A stretch of 64,000 nucleotides of DNA from Wansuia hejianensis (lineage in GTDB: Bacteria; Bacillota; Clostridia; Lachnospirales; Lachnospiraceae). A program made the translations under genes and the position numbers. The stretch lies in the NCBI RefSeq assembly GCF_014337215.1, contig NZ_CP060635.1:2803501-2867500 (forward strand), in the 5' to 3' direction. Below, one piece after another: positions 25,522-34,814 of the stretch. The notes beneath the pieces were generated by a model. The model was not told the origin of the DNA, did no database searches, and was given only the letters and a program-made list of their open reading frames with translations. Each line of letters begins with the position of its first letter. Position 1 is the stretch's first letter.

Positions 25522-27129
25522 TTACCTGTCCCATTTATCGCAGAGCGAGTTAATCTGATTCGTGAATTTCGCCAGGTCCTTATTGGCCCCGCCTTCATTA
25601 TGGCGGATCACTGTCAACAGGCGCTGGCCCGCCGCTAACAATCTCTCAAACACTGTGTTGGCCCGCCTGGCCCCTGCTTTCTCTGCCGTTCGCATCACCT
25701 TCACAGGTTCCGGTGATGCTTCCACCACTCCGGCTGCCAGATTGAAGACTGTTCCGCTGAAGGGTGCCGACGCATCATATCCCAATTCTTCCTTTAAACG
25801 TTCGGCAAATATCTCTGTTACCTTATCTTCTCCATGTGTAACAAATACCTTTTGAGGCTTCTCTTTAAATGCAGCCGCCCATCGCAGCAGGCCCTGATTA
25901 TCCGCGTGGCCGCTGACCCCCGGAAGTACTTTAATCTCAGCCCTGACCTGAATCTCTTCTCCGAACAGCCGGATCTGCTCCGCGCCGTCTACCAGAGAAC
26001 GCCCTGGCGTACCCACTGCCTGATAGCCCACAAAGAGCACCGTACATTCCGGCCTCCACAGATTATGCTTCAGGTGGTGCTTGATACGTCCGGCGTCACA
26101 CATTCCGCTGGCTGAAATAATTACTTTCGGCTGCTCATTAAAGTTAATCGCCTTAGACTCGTCACTGGTGATGGAAGTCTTCAGTCCCGGGAAGCGGATC
26201 GGATTAATCCCCAGCTCAATCAGTTCTTTTGCTTCCTTATCAAAACAGTCCTTATAGTGTTCATCAAAAACGCCGGTTGCCTCTATTGCAAGAGGGCTGT
26301 CAATGTACACAGAAAAGCCGTCATGTCCATGTATCAGCTGATCCTTTTTAATCTGCCGGATGAAGTAAAGCATTTCCTGCGTCCTGCCGACAGCAAAGGA
26401 CGGGATCACAACATTCCCTCCCCGGTCGAAGGTCCTCTGGATCACTTCCGCCAGCGCATTCACATAATCCGGCACTTCCCCATGGCTTCTGTCTCCATAC
26501 GTAGATTCCATAACCACATAATCTGCAGACTCCAACAAGGTGGGATCATTAATTAAGGGCTGGTTAATGTTCCCGATATCTCCGGAAAATACAATTTTTT
26601 TCTCCACACCCTCTTCTTCAAGCCAGATTTCAATGCTGGCCGATCCCAGCAGATGGCCCGCATCCACAAATCTCACTTTCACTCCTTCACAAATGGAAAT
26701 TATCTGATTATATGGTTCCCCCACCAACTGGCGGATTAATCCCAGCGCGTCCTCCATCGTATAAGCAGGCACAAATTCTTCTTTCCCGGCCCGGCGGTTC
26801 TTACGGTTTCTCCATTCAGCTTCAAACATCTGGATATGAGCGCTGTCACGGAGCATGATATTGCATAGATCCGCTGTTGCTTCCGTTGTATAAACCGGCC
26901 CCCTGAACCCCTTTGCATACAGCGCCGGAAGATTCCCGGAATGATCAATGTGCGCGTGCGTCAGAAGAACAAAATCCAGATCCGATGCTGGAACCGGAAC
27001 CGGCTGGTTCACGTAGTAATCAGGCCCCTGTTCCATCCCGCAGTCTACCAGAAATCTCTTACCCGCCGCCTCTAAATAGTAACAGCTGCCTGTCACTTCA
27101 TGGGCTGCGCCTGAGAACATAAGCTTCAT
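25522..27129 (-). CDS. MBL-fold beta-CASP ribonuclease-like hydrolase
   Basis: The protein is 535 residues. The metallo-beta-lactamase zinc motif THAHIDHSG lies near 57-65, followed by further ligands (AGHLLGSAS, FSGDIG). The beta-CASP and RNA-specificity regions follow, with SASGMCDAGRIKHHLKHNL near 340 and VSGHADNQGLLRW near 405. It resembles the YSH1/CPSF-like bacterial RNA-processing enzymes rather than RNase J. The C-terminal 80 residues are an extension of uncertain function. The RBS is AAGGGGG. A cytosolic RNase role is inferred from the family. Confidence 0.88.
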   Translation of the reverse strand: MKLMFSGAAHEVTGSCYYLEAAGKRFLVDCGMEQGPDYYVNQPVPVPASDLDFVLLTHAHIDHSGNLPALYAKGFRGPVYTTEATADLCNIMLRDSAHIQMFEAEWRNRKNRRAGKEEFVPAYTMEDALGLIRQLVGEPYNQIISICEGVKVRFVDAGHLLGSASIEIWLEEEGVEKKIVFSGDIGNINQPLINDPTLLESADYVVMESTYGDRSHGEVPDYVNALAEVIQRTFDRGGNVVIPSFAVGRTQEMLYFIRQIKKDQLIHGHDGFSVYIDSPLAIEATGVFDEHYKDCFDKEAKELIELGINPIRFPGLKTSITSDESKAINFNEQPKVIISASGMCDAGRIKHHLKHNLWRPECTVLFVGYQAVGTPGRSLVDGAEQIRLFGEEIQVRAEIKVLPGVSGHADNQGLLRWAAAFKEKPQKVFVTHGEDKVTEIFAERLKEELGYDASAPFSGTVFNLAAGVVEASPEPVKVMRTAEKAGARRANTVFERLLAAGQRLLTVIRHNEGGANKDLAKFTNQINSLCDKWDR

Positions 27130-27197
27130 ATAAAAACCCCCTTGCCGTTTTATTTAACCTCTGATTCTATTATACGCCCGGAAGAGGGTAAAATCCA

Positions 27198-27233
27198 GAA
27201 AAAAACCGCTATCCCGATGCCCGTCGGGATAGC
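27198..27233 (-). terminator. Terminator of the DUF6147-like gene (minus strand)
   Basis: A perfect ten-base stem (GCTATCCCGA / TCGGGATAGC) with a six-base loop is followed on the minus strand by GG and a T7 tract. It lies 180 bases after the stop of the gene ending at 27414. Confidence 0.85.
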
Positions 27234-27413
27234 AGTCCTGGTGTTACCATAGTGTTCGATATTAAAATTGATCTGGAATATAAAAAGCTACACAAAGAAT
27301 GCCCGGACTTTCCATCCAATGGAAAATAAGCTTTTCTTTGAGAATCCCTAATTGCGTAAGTAGTATAAGGAAGATTTTTTTATTACGGCAATTAGGGACA
27401 GGTTTACGAGTTG

Positions 27414-27908
27414 CTATTTTATTGGCAGTCCGTTGGTCGTAGTACTTACTGCTTCATACAAATCGTCATCTATTACATAATGATAACCTCGAAGGCAATA
27501 ATAGTATCCTTTTTCTACGGTTTCTAGAAATGTTGCTGCAATATCTGAAGTATTGTAATCAACATAACTCCAGTCTTTATAACTATTGAATGTAGTGCCA
27601 TCGTATTTTTCTAAATATAATTCCAGGCCAACCTCATCCAATGAAACAAAATTACCTAAAGTTTCTCCATATATCGCAGCTTTTCCATCAACATTGCTTA
27701 ACCTTACATAACCTTTGTTTAGAATATCGCCACGTGCGCGCGGTGTGGCAGTATCCTCAACGCTTGTTTCCCCTTCTGGGGCCAAGCTTTTCCAAAGATA
27801 ATTATTTTCCTCCGAAACATTTGCCATAACTGGAATAACGGCTATTTGTAATACACATATACTACTTCCCAAAAATACTGCCAGCTTTTTCAGTGAATGT
27901 TTATCCAA
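27414..27908 (-). CDS. Small secreted protein, DUF6147-like
   Basis: The protein is 164 residues with a TTG start eight bases after AAAGGAGAGG. The N-terminal signal peptide (KKLAVFLGSSICVLQIAVIP...MA) predicts export. The mature domain has ARGDILNKGYVRLSNVDGK, YGETLG, VGLELYLEKYDG and KGYYYCLRGYHYVI, a pattern I associate with DUF6147, a small Lachnospiraceae secreted family of unknown role. It lies 65 bases downstream of the DUF4367 gene and may share its transcript. The family assignment is moderate. Confidence 0.65.
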   Translation of the reverse strand: MDKHSLKKLAVFLGSSICVLQIAVIPVMANVSEENNYLWKSLAPEGETSVEDTATPRARGDILNKGYVRLSNVDGKAAIYGETLGNFVSLDEVGLELYLEKYDGTTFNSYKDWSYVDYNTSDIAATFLETVEKGYYYCLRGYHYVIDDDLYEAVSTTTNGLPIK

Positions 27909-27973
27909 TATACCTCTCCTTTCAACTTATTTCCCTATACTACATTAAGAATACGACAGAAAACATCAAAAAA

Positions 27974-28828
27974 TTACACACTGTAATGCATTTTTTTTAA
28001 AATATTTAGTATTTCTTCTTTATCAATAGTACTACTAATTTCATATTTACAGTTATAGTAATCCCATTCCCCTCTATATACCACTGTTTCATTTCGCCCT
28101 GTATCATCTTTAATTAAGCATATAGATATCTCACCCATTGGTGCATCGATTTCAACAGTCTCTTCTTTCTCAATATTAGGTGCTTTACCTTCGGATGTAT
28201 CTATTGCATTACCTGTAACCTGTAAATAAATTATCTGTTCTTTCCACAGATATTTTAATCTGGCATATTGGCCATCAACCGAAATTACAGCTTCATCAAA
28301 TTTGGTCCCTTCAGGCAAATAAAAAAACTCTGGCATAGGAATTCCTAATATAGTTTCAATTTTCGACTTAGCCTCTTGTTCTGTTATATCCTTTAAAACC
28401 CTATCCTCATCATTATCAGAAGTAGCAACCTTACTCCCCGGAAATAAACTCTGCCACTTTTCCATCCAGTACATTCGATTACCTTCACTAATCAACGACG
28501 TGGCAAATACAACACTTCCGGCTACCAGTAATATTCCGGCACATTTTACAATTTGCCTCCACAGTGGTTTTTTGACAGGCTTTTTCTTAGGCATCGGCAT
28601 AACAACGGCGCCATCTGTCCCTGTAGCTTCGGATTCCTTTTCTTCGTCTTTTTCCAGCTCACCCATCTCTTTCAATCGTTCCATGATTTTCAGATACATG
28701 TCATCTTTATCATCCTGTGTGAGATGTTGCCCCTGATAGGATTCTGCACGTTTTTCAATTTCTTTTGCCTCTTCCTGCAGGGCATCTAATAATTTTTTGT
28801 CTTTTTTTTCTGCTTGTTTTTCACTCAT
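27974..28828 (-). CDS. DUF4367 membrane protein, probable anti-sigma factor
   Basis: The protein is 284 residues from the ATG at 28828, which follows GAGAGGAAA; the frame to 28852 lacks a site. It has a charged coiled cytoplasmic N-terminus (about 85 residues), one membrane helix near 100-118, and an extracytoplasmic DUF4367-type domain with PMPEFFYLPEGTKFDEA and a C-terminal ILNILKKMHY. This layout is typical of proteins encoded next to ECF sigma factors and thought to restrain them. The nearest such sigma gene is at 30139-30660 on the same strand, but a plus-strand murG lies between them. Confidence 0.75.
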   Translation of the reverse strand: MSEKQAEKKDKKLLDALQEEAKEIEKRAESYQGQHLTQDDKDDMYLKIMERLKEMGELEKDEEKESEATGTDGAVVMPMPKKKPVKKPLWRQIVKCAGILLVAGSVVFATSLISEGNRMYWMEKWQSLFPGSKVATSDNDEDRVLKDITEQEAKSKIETILGIPMPEFFYLPEGTKFDEAVISVDGQYARLKYLWKEQIIYLQVTGNAIDTSEGKAPNIEKEETVEIDAPMGEISICLIKDDTGRNETVVYRGEWDYYNCKYEISSTIDKEEILNILKKMHYSV

Positions 28829-29000
28829 ATATTTTCCTCTCACCCTTTCCATCCCTGCACTTTATGATATTATGCAGGCTTTCCGGGCAATGGAGCATAT
28901 TATTCGGCTCCGCATGGTTCAGCTCGTTTGAGCGCCCCGCAATTTACTTTTCCGTCTGTTCCCGGCCCGTCCTCTGGTGGTCCAGTTCTCAGATAGCGCC

Positions 29001-29028
29001 TTGACTTTTTCAGCAGTTCGACTAATAA
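29001..29028 (+). promoter_or_regulatory. Promoter for murG
   Basis: TTGACT and TAATAA are separated by 16 bases, about 40 bases before the murG start. Confidence 0.5.
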
Positions 29029-29068
29029 TAAAAACAGAATGCGAAATCTGCACTACAGGAGGACACTT

Positions 29069-30136
29069 ATGAAACATATTGTACTTACGGGAGGCGGCAC
29101 GGCCGGGCATGTCACCCCCAATATTGCTTTGATCCCCAGCCTTCAGGAGCTGGGATATACAATCTCTTATATCGGCTCCCATGATGGAATCGAAAAGAAA
29201 CTGATCGAGGATATGCACATACCTTATTATGGCATTTCCTCCGGAAAACTCCGCCGGTATTTCAATCCGAAGAATTTCTCTGACCCCTTCCGCGTGTTGA
29301 AGGGTATCGGCGAAGCAAAAAAACTTATGAAAGAACTGAATCCGGATGTCGTCTTTTCCAAAGGCGGCTTCGTATCCGTTCCTGTTGTTCTGGCTGCTAA
29401 AAGCCGTAAGATACCGGTAATCATCCATGAATCAGATATGTCTCCCGGCCTGGCCAATAAAATATGTATCCCTGCCGCTTCTATCGTCTGCTGCAATTTC
29501 CCTGAGACTCTCACAAATCTCCCACAGAAAAAGGCGGTGGTGACCGGTACCCCTATCCGCCAGGAACTGATGTCCGGTAATAAGCTGGCCGCCCTGAAAT
29601 TCTGCGGTTTTACTGCCAATAAACCCGTAGTGATGGTAATTGGCGGAAGTTTGGGGTCTGTAGTGGTTAATGATGCGATCCGCGGAGTTCTGCCCGAGCT
29701 CTTAAAAGCTTTTCAGGTCATCCACCTCTGCGGAAAGGATAAACTTGATCCTTCATTGGATCGTGTGGAAGGATATGCACAATTTGAATACATTAAAAAA
29801 GAACTGGCTGACCTCTTCGCTCTCGCTGATGTAGTTATATCCAGAGCAGGCGCAAACGCAATCTGTGAAATCAGCTCTCTGGCTAAACCAAATCTTCTGA
29901 TTCCCCTTTCAGCAAAAGCCAGCCGGGGAGATCAGATTCTCAACGCACGTTCTTTTGAAAAACAAGGATACAGCATGGTACTAGAAGAAGAAGAGCTTAC
30001 GCCGGAATCACTGCTGCAATCTGTCCGTCAGCTTTATGAAAACCGTGAAACCTTTATTGCTGCCATGAATAACAGCAGCCACACAGATTCCATCAGCAGA
30101 ATTCTTTCTTTAATCCAGGAATGTGAACGTCAATAA
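29069..30136 (+). CDS. murG: UDP-GlcNAc:lipid I GlcNAc transferase
   Basis: The enzyme is 355 residues from the ATG at 29069, which follows ACAGGAGG; the frame opens at 29039 without a site. It has the MurG glycine loop GGTAGHVTP at 8-17, SKGGFVSVP near 95, HESDMSPGLANK near 125, the second Gly-rich loop IGGSLGS near 190, and the UDP-GlcNAc motif SRAGANAICEI near 260. MurG converts lipid I to lipid II on the cytoplasmic face of the membrane. It stands alone here, outside a division/cell-wall cluster, and is inserted in opposite orientation between a sigma factor and its likely anti-sigma. Confidence 0.9.
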   Translation: MKHIVLTGGGTAGHVTPNIALIPSLQELGYTISYIGSHDGIEKKLIEDMHIPYYGISSGKLRRYFNPKNFSDPFRVLKGIGEAKKLMKELNPDVVFSKGGFVSVPVVLAAKSRKIPVIIHESDMSPGLANKICIPAASIVCCNFPETLTNLPQKKAVVTGTPIRQELMSGNKLAALKFCGFTANKPVVMVIGGSLGSVVVNDAIRGVLPELLKAFQVIHLCGKDKLDPSLDRVEGYAQFEYIKKELADLFALADVVISRAGANAICEISSLAKPNLLIPLSAKASRGDQILNARSFEKQGYSMVLEEEELTPESLLQSVRQLYENRETFIAAMNNSSHTDSISRILSLIQECERQ

Positions 30137-30138
30137 AG

Positions 30139-30660
30139 TCAGAGCAGTTCTTGGTAACCTATGCCGAAATTATTTTTCAGCCATTCCCTGGCGCGGTGGT
30201 GCTTAACTCTCAGATTCGCTATTGAGATGCCAAGCCTCCGCGCCACTTCTTTCGCCGGAAGCTCAGCAACATCTAATCCCATAACAATTTCATACCAATC
30301 CGGATTTTTCTCATGCAATGCACAAAATAACCGGTGACCGAATTCTTTTACCTCAATGCTTCTCTGCATCTCATCAAGATCAGGCACTTTTCCTTTATAT
30401 AAATTTCCGCCGTCGTCGCCTGGGCATTCCCGCAAACGGTCGCGCTTCCTCAGGAAATCTATAGCTGTATTCTCTGCTGTGACTAATATCCATCCTTTAA
30501 CACGTTCCTCATCAAGGCCGTTGATGTTGAGATACAATTTTATAAATATTTCCTGACAGACATCCTGCGCCAGATGGTAATCATGTACCACACTGTTTGC
30601 AACATAATGTGCCAAGTCGACATATCTGTAATAAACGTAGTTAAAGTCTGATTTATTCAT
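30139..30660 (-). CDS. RNA polymerase sigma-70 family (ECF-type) factor
   Basis: The protein is 173 residues. Region 2 (HDYHLAQDVCQEIFIKLYLNI, with WILVTAENTAIDFLRKR) and region 4 (LDVAELPAKEVARRLGISIANLRVKHHRAREWL) are clear. The RBS GAGGATAG supports the ATG. It is 19 bases downstream of the HIT gene and ends two bases from the convergent murG. Partner regulation by the DUF4367 membrane protein at 27974-28828 is inferred from family pairing, not adjacency. Confidence 0.88.
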   Translation of the reverse strand: MNKSDFNYVYYRYVDLAHYVANSVVHDYHLAQDVCQEIFIKLYLNINGLDEERVKGWILVTAENTAIDFLRKRDRLRECPGDDGGNLYKGKVPDLDEMQRSIEVKEFGHRLFCALHEKNPDWYEIVMGLDVAELPAKEVARRLGISIANLRVKHHRAREWLKNNFGIGYQELL

Positions 30661-30679
30661 TTTCTATCCTCTGCCCGTA

Positions 30680-31090
30680 TTATGACATTTGCTGGGATAC
30701 CTTCTCGAGAATATCCTTTTTATCCTCTTCTGTTAAGGTCCCGGGTTCCCATGTGACGCCTGCCTGGTCTCCTTTATACCTTGGGATCAAATGCACATGA
30801 AAATGGAAGACTGTCTGTCCTGCCGCTTCACCATTGTTCTGAACCACATTATATCCGTCACAATGCAGCGCTTCAGTCATCACTTTCACCATTTTTTTAG
30901 CAAGGATCATAGCTTTCCCCGCCAGATCAGCCGGAATTTCATAAAGGTCGGCATAATGTTTTTTCGGAAGGATCAGGGCATGTCCTTTTGTGGCGGGACC
31001 CAGATCCAGAATTACCCGAAACTCATCATCCTCATAAATCGTAGCAGAGGCTATTTCCCCATCTGCAATTTTACAAAAAATACAACTCAT
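30680..31090 (-). CDS. HIT family nucleotide hydrolase
   Basis: The protein is 136 residues, standard for Hint-type HIT proteins. CIFCKIADGEI at the N-terminus and the histidine triad FHFHVHLIPR near 95-105 are diagnostic. Such enzymes hydrolyse purine nucleoside phosphoramidates or dinucleotides. GAAGGAGG precedes the start. It is probably cotranscribed with the sigma gene 19 bases downstream, though a functional link is not implied. Confidence 0.93.
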   Translation of the reverse strand: MSCIFCKIADGEIASATIYEDDEFRVILDLGPATKGHALILPKKHYADLYEIPADLAGKAMILAKKMVKVMTEALHCDGYNVVQNNGEAAGQTVFHFHVHLIPRYKGDQAGVTWEPGTLTEEDKKDILEKVSQQMS

Positions 31091-31239
31091 TTAACGTTCC
31101 TCCTTCTAAAATGGAATAATTTTCCATTTAATTCATCGCTTAAACATATTCTGTCAAATTTTGTCGAAACATGCAACACTTTTTTATTTGATTTTTAAAA
31201 AAACCGGTGTTAAACTCAATCCATAAAGAGGTAAATACT

Positions 31240-31893
31240 ATGAATGAACAAGAATGCCGGCTGCTGTTGTCCAAATTTTCACATGAGGTCCGCAATCCTG
31301 TTACTTTAATTAACAGCTTTCTGCAGCTTCTGGTGAAAGAACACCCTGAGATCAGCTCCTACCCATTTTATGAAAAGATCAATGAAAATATGACTTTACT
31401 GACCCGTCTTCTTGATGAAATGTCCCGCTTTAACAACGCCGCAAGACTTCACAGGGAAGAAACGGATCTTTGTGCCCTTCTTTCAGGGCTTGCAGATTCT
31501 GGAAACTCGGTTTTGGTTCCGCAAAATGTTCACATAACAGTGAACGCTAACACTGACATCCCACACCTGTTATTGGACCAAACCAAACTCCTTCAGGTCT
31601 TCTATAACCTGATCCGCAACGCTGCAGAAGCCATGCCTGATGGCGGCGACATCCGCATCACTCTGACTTTACATGAAACTGAGCTGCAAGTCAATGTGGC
31701 CAATCGTGGCCCCGGCATACCGCCTGAATATTTGCCGGATCTCTTCGAACCTTTCGTAACACACAAAAAAGAGGGAACAGGCCTTGGCCTCTCGATCTGC
31801 CGGGAAATTATCCAGGCTCACGAGGGCAGTATATCTGTCTCCTCTTCCGGCGGCAATACAGTCTTTACAATTCTGCTGCCGTTATCCAGTTAA
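31240..31893 (+). CDS. Small soluble histidine kinase
   Basis: The kinase is 217 residues from the ATG at 31240 (AAAGAGG upstream); the frame opens at 31207. It lacks membrane segments and a sensor domain: HisKA starts almost at the N-terminus (KFSHEVRNPVTLINSF, His near residue 13), followed by the HATPase domain with RNAAEAMPDGG, NRGPGIPPE and GTGLGLSICREII. No response regulator is adjacent. It resembles the sporulation/phosphorelay class of orphan kinases and may respond to a cytosolic cue or a partner protein. The gene end overlaps the convergent rhomboid gene by four bases. Confidence 0.85.
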   Translation: MNEQECRLLLSKFSHEVRNPVTLINSFLQLLVKEHPEISSYPFYEKINENMTLLTRLLDEMSRFNNAARLHREETDLCALLSGLADSGNSVLVPQNVHITVNANTDIPHLLLDQTKLLQVFYNLIRNAAEAMPDGGDIRITLTLHETELQVNVANRGPGIPPEYLPDLFEPFVTHKKEGTGLGLSICREIIQAHEGSISVSSSGGNTVFTILLPLSS

Positions 31894-32549
31894 TAATTCC
31901 GGCGGTTTCCAGCCTTCTGCAGCAATCCTATAATTGCTGTCAGAAGCGCTCCGCCCAAAAATCCTCCCAGATGTGCGAATCCATCAACTCCTGATGACTG
32001 AAATCCCACATAGAGAGATAAAACCGCCATGAGCAGTACACGCGTCAGGCTCAGATCTTCCAGTCTCCCTCTGTTCATGAGCAGAAGGATTACCATTCCG
32101 CCCAGGACAGCAAATATTGCTCCGGAAGCCCCGGCTGATACTACGTTATCTCCCTGCTGCACCTCATTCCAATAGGAAAAAACATTTCCCAGCAGTCCTC
32201 CGCCCAAATATAAAATCAAATATCTGACTTTCCCCAGGAAACGTTCCATATAGTCACCCAAGAAAAATAAAAGCACCATATTATTCAGCAAATGCCTCAA
32301 TCCGAAATGAAGAAACATGCTCGTAAACAGCCGGTAATATTCCCCCGCCTGAACATACGGTGTATAAGACGCCCCGCAGCGTATCATATGCTCCGCATTC
32401 TCAGAGCCTCCAGTCATCTCCACAATCAGGAAAATCAGAATATTTGCCGCTACAATTATATAATTGACAATACTCTTTTGTCTGCGGTGTCTCATCCGGT
32501 CAATAATATCTTCATCTGGATTATATCTCCACTCCGGCGTATTCTGCAT
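31890..32549 (-). CDS. Rhomboid family intramembrane serine protease
   Basis: The protein is 219 residues with six predicted membrane helices after a short cytoplasmic N-terminus. The catalytic Ser sits in AGASGAIFA (about residue 140) and the His in GFAHLGGFLGG (about 190); FLHFGLRHLLNNM is the conserved helix-2 motif. It would cleave transmembrane substrates within the membrane. The RBS AAAGGAGA supports the start. It lies just downstream of the FHA/Tad genes on the same strand (63-base gap), but no functional connection is evident. Confidence 0.93.
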   Translation of the reverse strand: MQNTPEWRYNPDEDIIDRMRHRRQKSIVNYIIVAANILIFLIVEMTGGSENAEHMIRCGASYTPYVQAGEYYRLFTSMFLHFGLRHLLNNMVLLFFLGDYMERFLGKVRYLILYLGGGLLGNVFSYWNEVQQGDNVVSAGASGAIFAVLGGMVILLLMNRGRLEDLSLTRVLLMAVLSLYVGFQSSGVDGFAHLGGFLGGALLTAIIGLLQKAGNRRNY

Positions 32550-32612
32550 TCGGTCTGTTCTCCTTTATCAACGCCGCCACGGCAACGCTGGATATTCGTC
32601 AGAATCAGTATA

Positions 32613-33935
32613 CTACTTTTGAAAGCGATACGTCAAATCAGCAAACTGAATTTTATCTCCTGCATTCAAGGCATACGTCTCTCCTACGGACAAAAGCTTA
32701 TCATTTATAAAAGTCCCATTTTTAGAATTCAAATCTGAAATACAGTATGTCTCCCCATCCCATGTCAGCCTGGCATGCAGCCTGCTGACAGCCGGTGAGA
32801 CAAGCAGAACATCGGCCGCGGCTTTTCCCTTTCCTATCAGGCAGACATCCCGTTCCAAAGTGACAGGTTCCCCGCCGGATGGTTCGGATGGAATCAACCA
32901 TGCTCTGGCTTCATCCGTCTTTTCTATCAAGCTACCCAGGCCGAGATAGGCGGTCTTTTCATCTTCTTCCTCCTGTATATTCCGGACTCCCTCCTCCACA
33001 TTTTTACTTTCACCGGTCAACCAGTTCTGCTGAAGGTATTTTTCCATTTCCTCTTCTTGTTCTCTCCCTTCCTGTATGTTTCTTCTGACTATCCAGCAAA
33101 CCAGGCAGATACCAGCTGCCGCTGCCGCGAGAAGACATCCTTCAACCGGAAGCCCAGCTCTTAGGAGCCCTGCCAAAATACCCGTAAGACCTGCTACTGC
33201 ACCCACCCCAATCACTTTCTGTTTCCAGCTCAAATGAACCTTTTCTGTTTTTTCTTCCGGCTCAAAAAAGGAATTTAAAAGCTCCTCTCTGGTTTCAGGA
33301 ATTTTCCCTTGAGGGCCTTTAATATTTTTTTCTCCATAATCCTCCTGCAACCGTCTCTCTGCTTCCTTCGTCTCCCACTCCGGTTGAGACGTGGAAACAC
33401 GGTGCAGAAGTTCCATTAAAACATCTGCCGTCATAGTCTCTTCCACGCATTTCTGGTAAAATACATAGCCCATCATAACCGCATCTCTGTCTTCATGGTC
33501 CAGCTTAGGCAACAGGTACTCACTCAATTCTCTCAACTGATTCTGAAAAGAAATCTTATTTCCAGGATAATAGCAAAACCACATCTGCTTTTTAGAAGCA
33601 TCCAGATATATCAGTTCTGGTTTCAACAGGAATCCATTAAGCCCTAAAAGATAATTTCTGATGTTCTCAAGCGCCTCAGCGAGCTGGGAAAGCAGTAGTT
33701 CCAAAGTGTCCTTCTGAATTTGCTGATGCTCCAACAGCATGTTTAAAGGCTGTCTGGATGTGATATCATAATAAAACAGCATCTTCTGGTCAATCTGATG
33801 TACTTTGCAGGGCAAAAATCCTTCTATCTGATTAGCCATCAGCATCCTCACCTGATAAGAGGCAGTATCCGGAGGATCGTCTCCCGACAGGATCAGATAA
33901 TTGTGGTGGATGTCTCTGCGGTAGTCGATCTGCAT
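32613..33935 (-). CDS. DUF6382 and FHA domain membrane protein of the Tad pilus locus
   Basis: The protein is 440 residues. The N-terminal DUF6382-like domain (about 1-195, including LEHQQIQKDTLELLLSQLAEALE) is followed by two hydrophobic segments near 240-285. A C-terminal FHA domain carries the phosphothreonine-binding residues (SRLHARLTWDG and DLNSKNGTFIND). Such proteins close the Flp/Tad assembly loci of Lachnospiraceae and may link pilus assembly to Ser/Thr kinase signalling. The RBS AAAGGAGA supports the start. It is 22 bases after the TadE-like gene. Confidence 0.85.
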   Translation of the reverse strand: MQIDYRRDIHHNYLILSGDDPPDTASYQVRMLMANQIEGFLPCKVHQIDQKMLFYYDITSRQPLNMLLEHQQIQKDTLELLLSQLAEALENIRNYLLGLNGFLLKPELIYLDASKKQMWFCYYPGNKISFQNQLRELSEYLLPKLDHEDRDAVMMGYVFYQKCVEETMTADVLMELLHRVSTSQPEWETKEAERRLQEDYGEKNIKGPQGKIPETREELLNSFFEPEEKTEKVHLSWKQKVIGVGAVAGLTGILAGLLRAGLPVEGCLLAAAAAGICLVCWIVRRNIQEGREQEEEMEKYLQQNWLTGESKNVEEGVRNIQEEEDEKTAYLGLGSLIEKTDEARAWLIPSEPSGGEPVTLERDVCLIGKGKAAADVLLVSPAVSRLHARLTWDGETYCISDLNSKNGTFINDKLLSVGETYALNAGDKIQFADLTYRFQK

Positions 33936-33957
33936 TTTACGTTCTCCTTTCTGCCAC

Positions 33958-34404
33958 TTATTCCGGATTCTCGCTGCTGATGCTGCCTTCCAGCTCTTTC
34001 ATCAGCCAAAGGGCACGAAGATATTTAACCGGCCTGACCTTCTCTACTTTCGCTTCCGCAGTATATGTAAACAAATGTTCCGAAAACATCGGAAATCTCT
34101 GCCCGCTGTACCGGACTTCAGTTCCCCATGGACTGCTTCCCGCATAAATATCAGGCTTCGATCCGGGCATTACCTGCTGCACTGACCGTTCTTCTGCTTT
34201 TTCCCTCGCTGAAGCCGAAGCATCCCATTCATTTCCCTCCCTTCTGCCATTGCCTGCCAGAGCCGCTTCATATGCCGCGGCCGTATACCAAACTTTGTTA
34301 TGCGCATAAAATGTAAATACAATTAATAATGCCGTAAGCATAACCGCCATCGGGATTAAAAAGGCGGACTCTACTGTAAAGCTTCCCTTTTTCCATTCAT
34401 TCAT
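33958..34404 (-). CDS. TadE-like pilus protein
   Basis: The protein is 148 residues. The short basic N-terminus ends in KGSFTVESAFLIP, a type IV prepilin-like cleavage region, followed by one membrane helix (about 15-33) and an extracytoplasmic domain. This is the TadE minor-pseudopilin plan. The gene overlaps the prepilin peptidase stop by four bases (ATGA), showing translational coupling. The encoded peptidase is the probable processing enzyme. Confidence 0.82.
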   Translation of the reverse strand: MNEWKKGSFTVESAFLIPMAVMLTALLIVFTFYAHNKVWYTAAAYEAALAGNGRREGNEWDASASAREKAEERSVQQVMPGSKPDIYAGSSPWGTEVRYSGQRFPMFSEHLFTYTAEAKVEKVRPVKYLRALWLMKELEGSISSENPE

Positions 34405-34814
34405 CCAAATATCCTTTCCGCCAGGAATGCTGCCAGAAGAAACGGCACAAACGGCATTTCCTTTTTACCGCTCTTTTTGAATAGCAGACAAGCCGCTGCA
34501 GCTGCCAGCAAAAATCCCCAAACCAGCATTTCTAATAGTTCAAAAAAACCGATCCAGATGCCAGCAGCCCAGACAATGAGCCCGTCTCCCATCCCCAGCT
34601 TTCCCCCTGTCAACCGGCTCAGCCCAATCAGAAACAGTCCCGGAAGCATGCAGCACAGAATAACCGGAACCGGAATATTTTCGCGCAGATGCTCCCACAA
34701 AAGTCCTGCGATACCCGCTGCTGCCGTAGGAACCGGGAAAATTTCCATACACCGGATGTCCTGGAACCCATTAACCGTCAGTATCCCCAAAACTGCCCAT
34801 TCCTCAGGTTTCAT
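34401..34814 (-). CDS. Type IV prepilin peptidase, A24 family (TadV/CpaA-like)
   Basis: The protein is 137 residues from the ATG at 34814, which overlaps the upstream TadE-like gene (ATGA) and follows GGGAGGGAGG. It has about four membrane helices. The two catalytic aspartates of the GxGD aspartyl proteases are present: D19 in FQDIR and D77 in GMGDGL. It would remove the leader of the Flp pilin and TadE-like pseudopilins at the inner side of the membrane. The short form is usual for TadV. Confidence 0.85.
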   Translation of the reverse strand: MKPEEWAVLGILTVNGFQDIRCMEIFPVPTAAAGIAGLLWEHLRENIPVPVILCCMLPGLFLIGLSRLTGGKLGMGDGLIVWAAGIWIGFFELLEMLVWGFLLAAAAACLLFKKSGKKEMPFVPFLLAAFLAERIFG

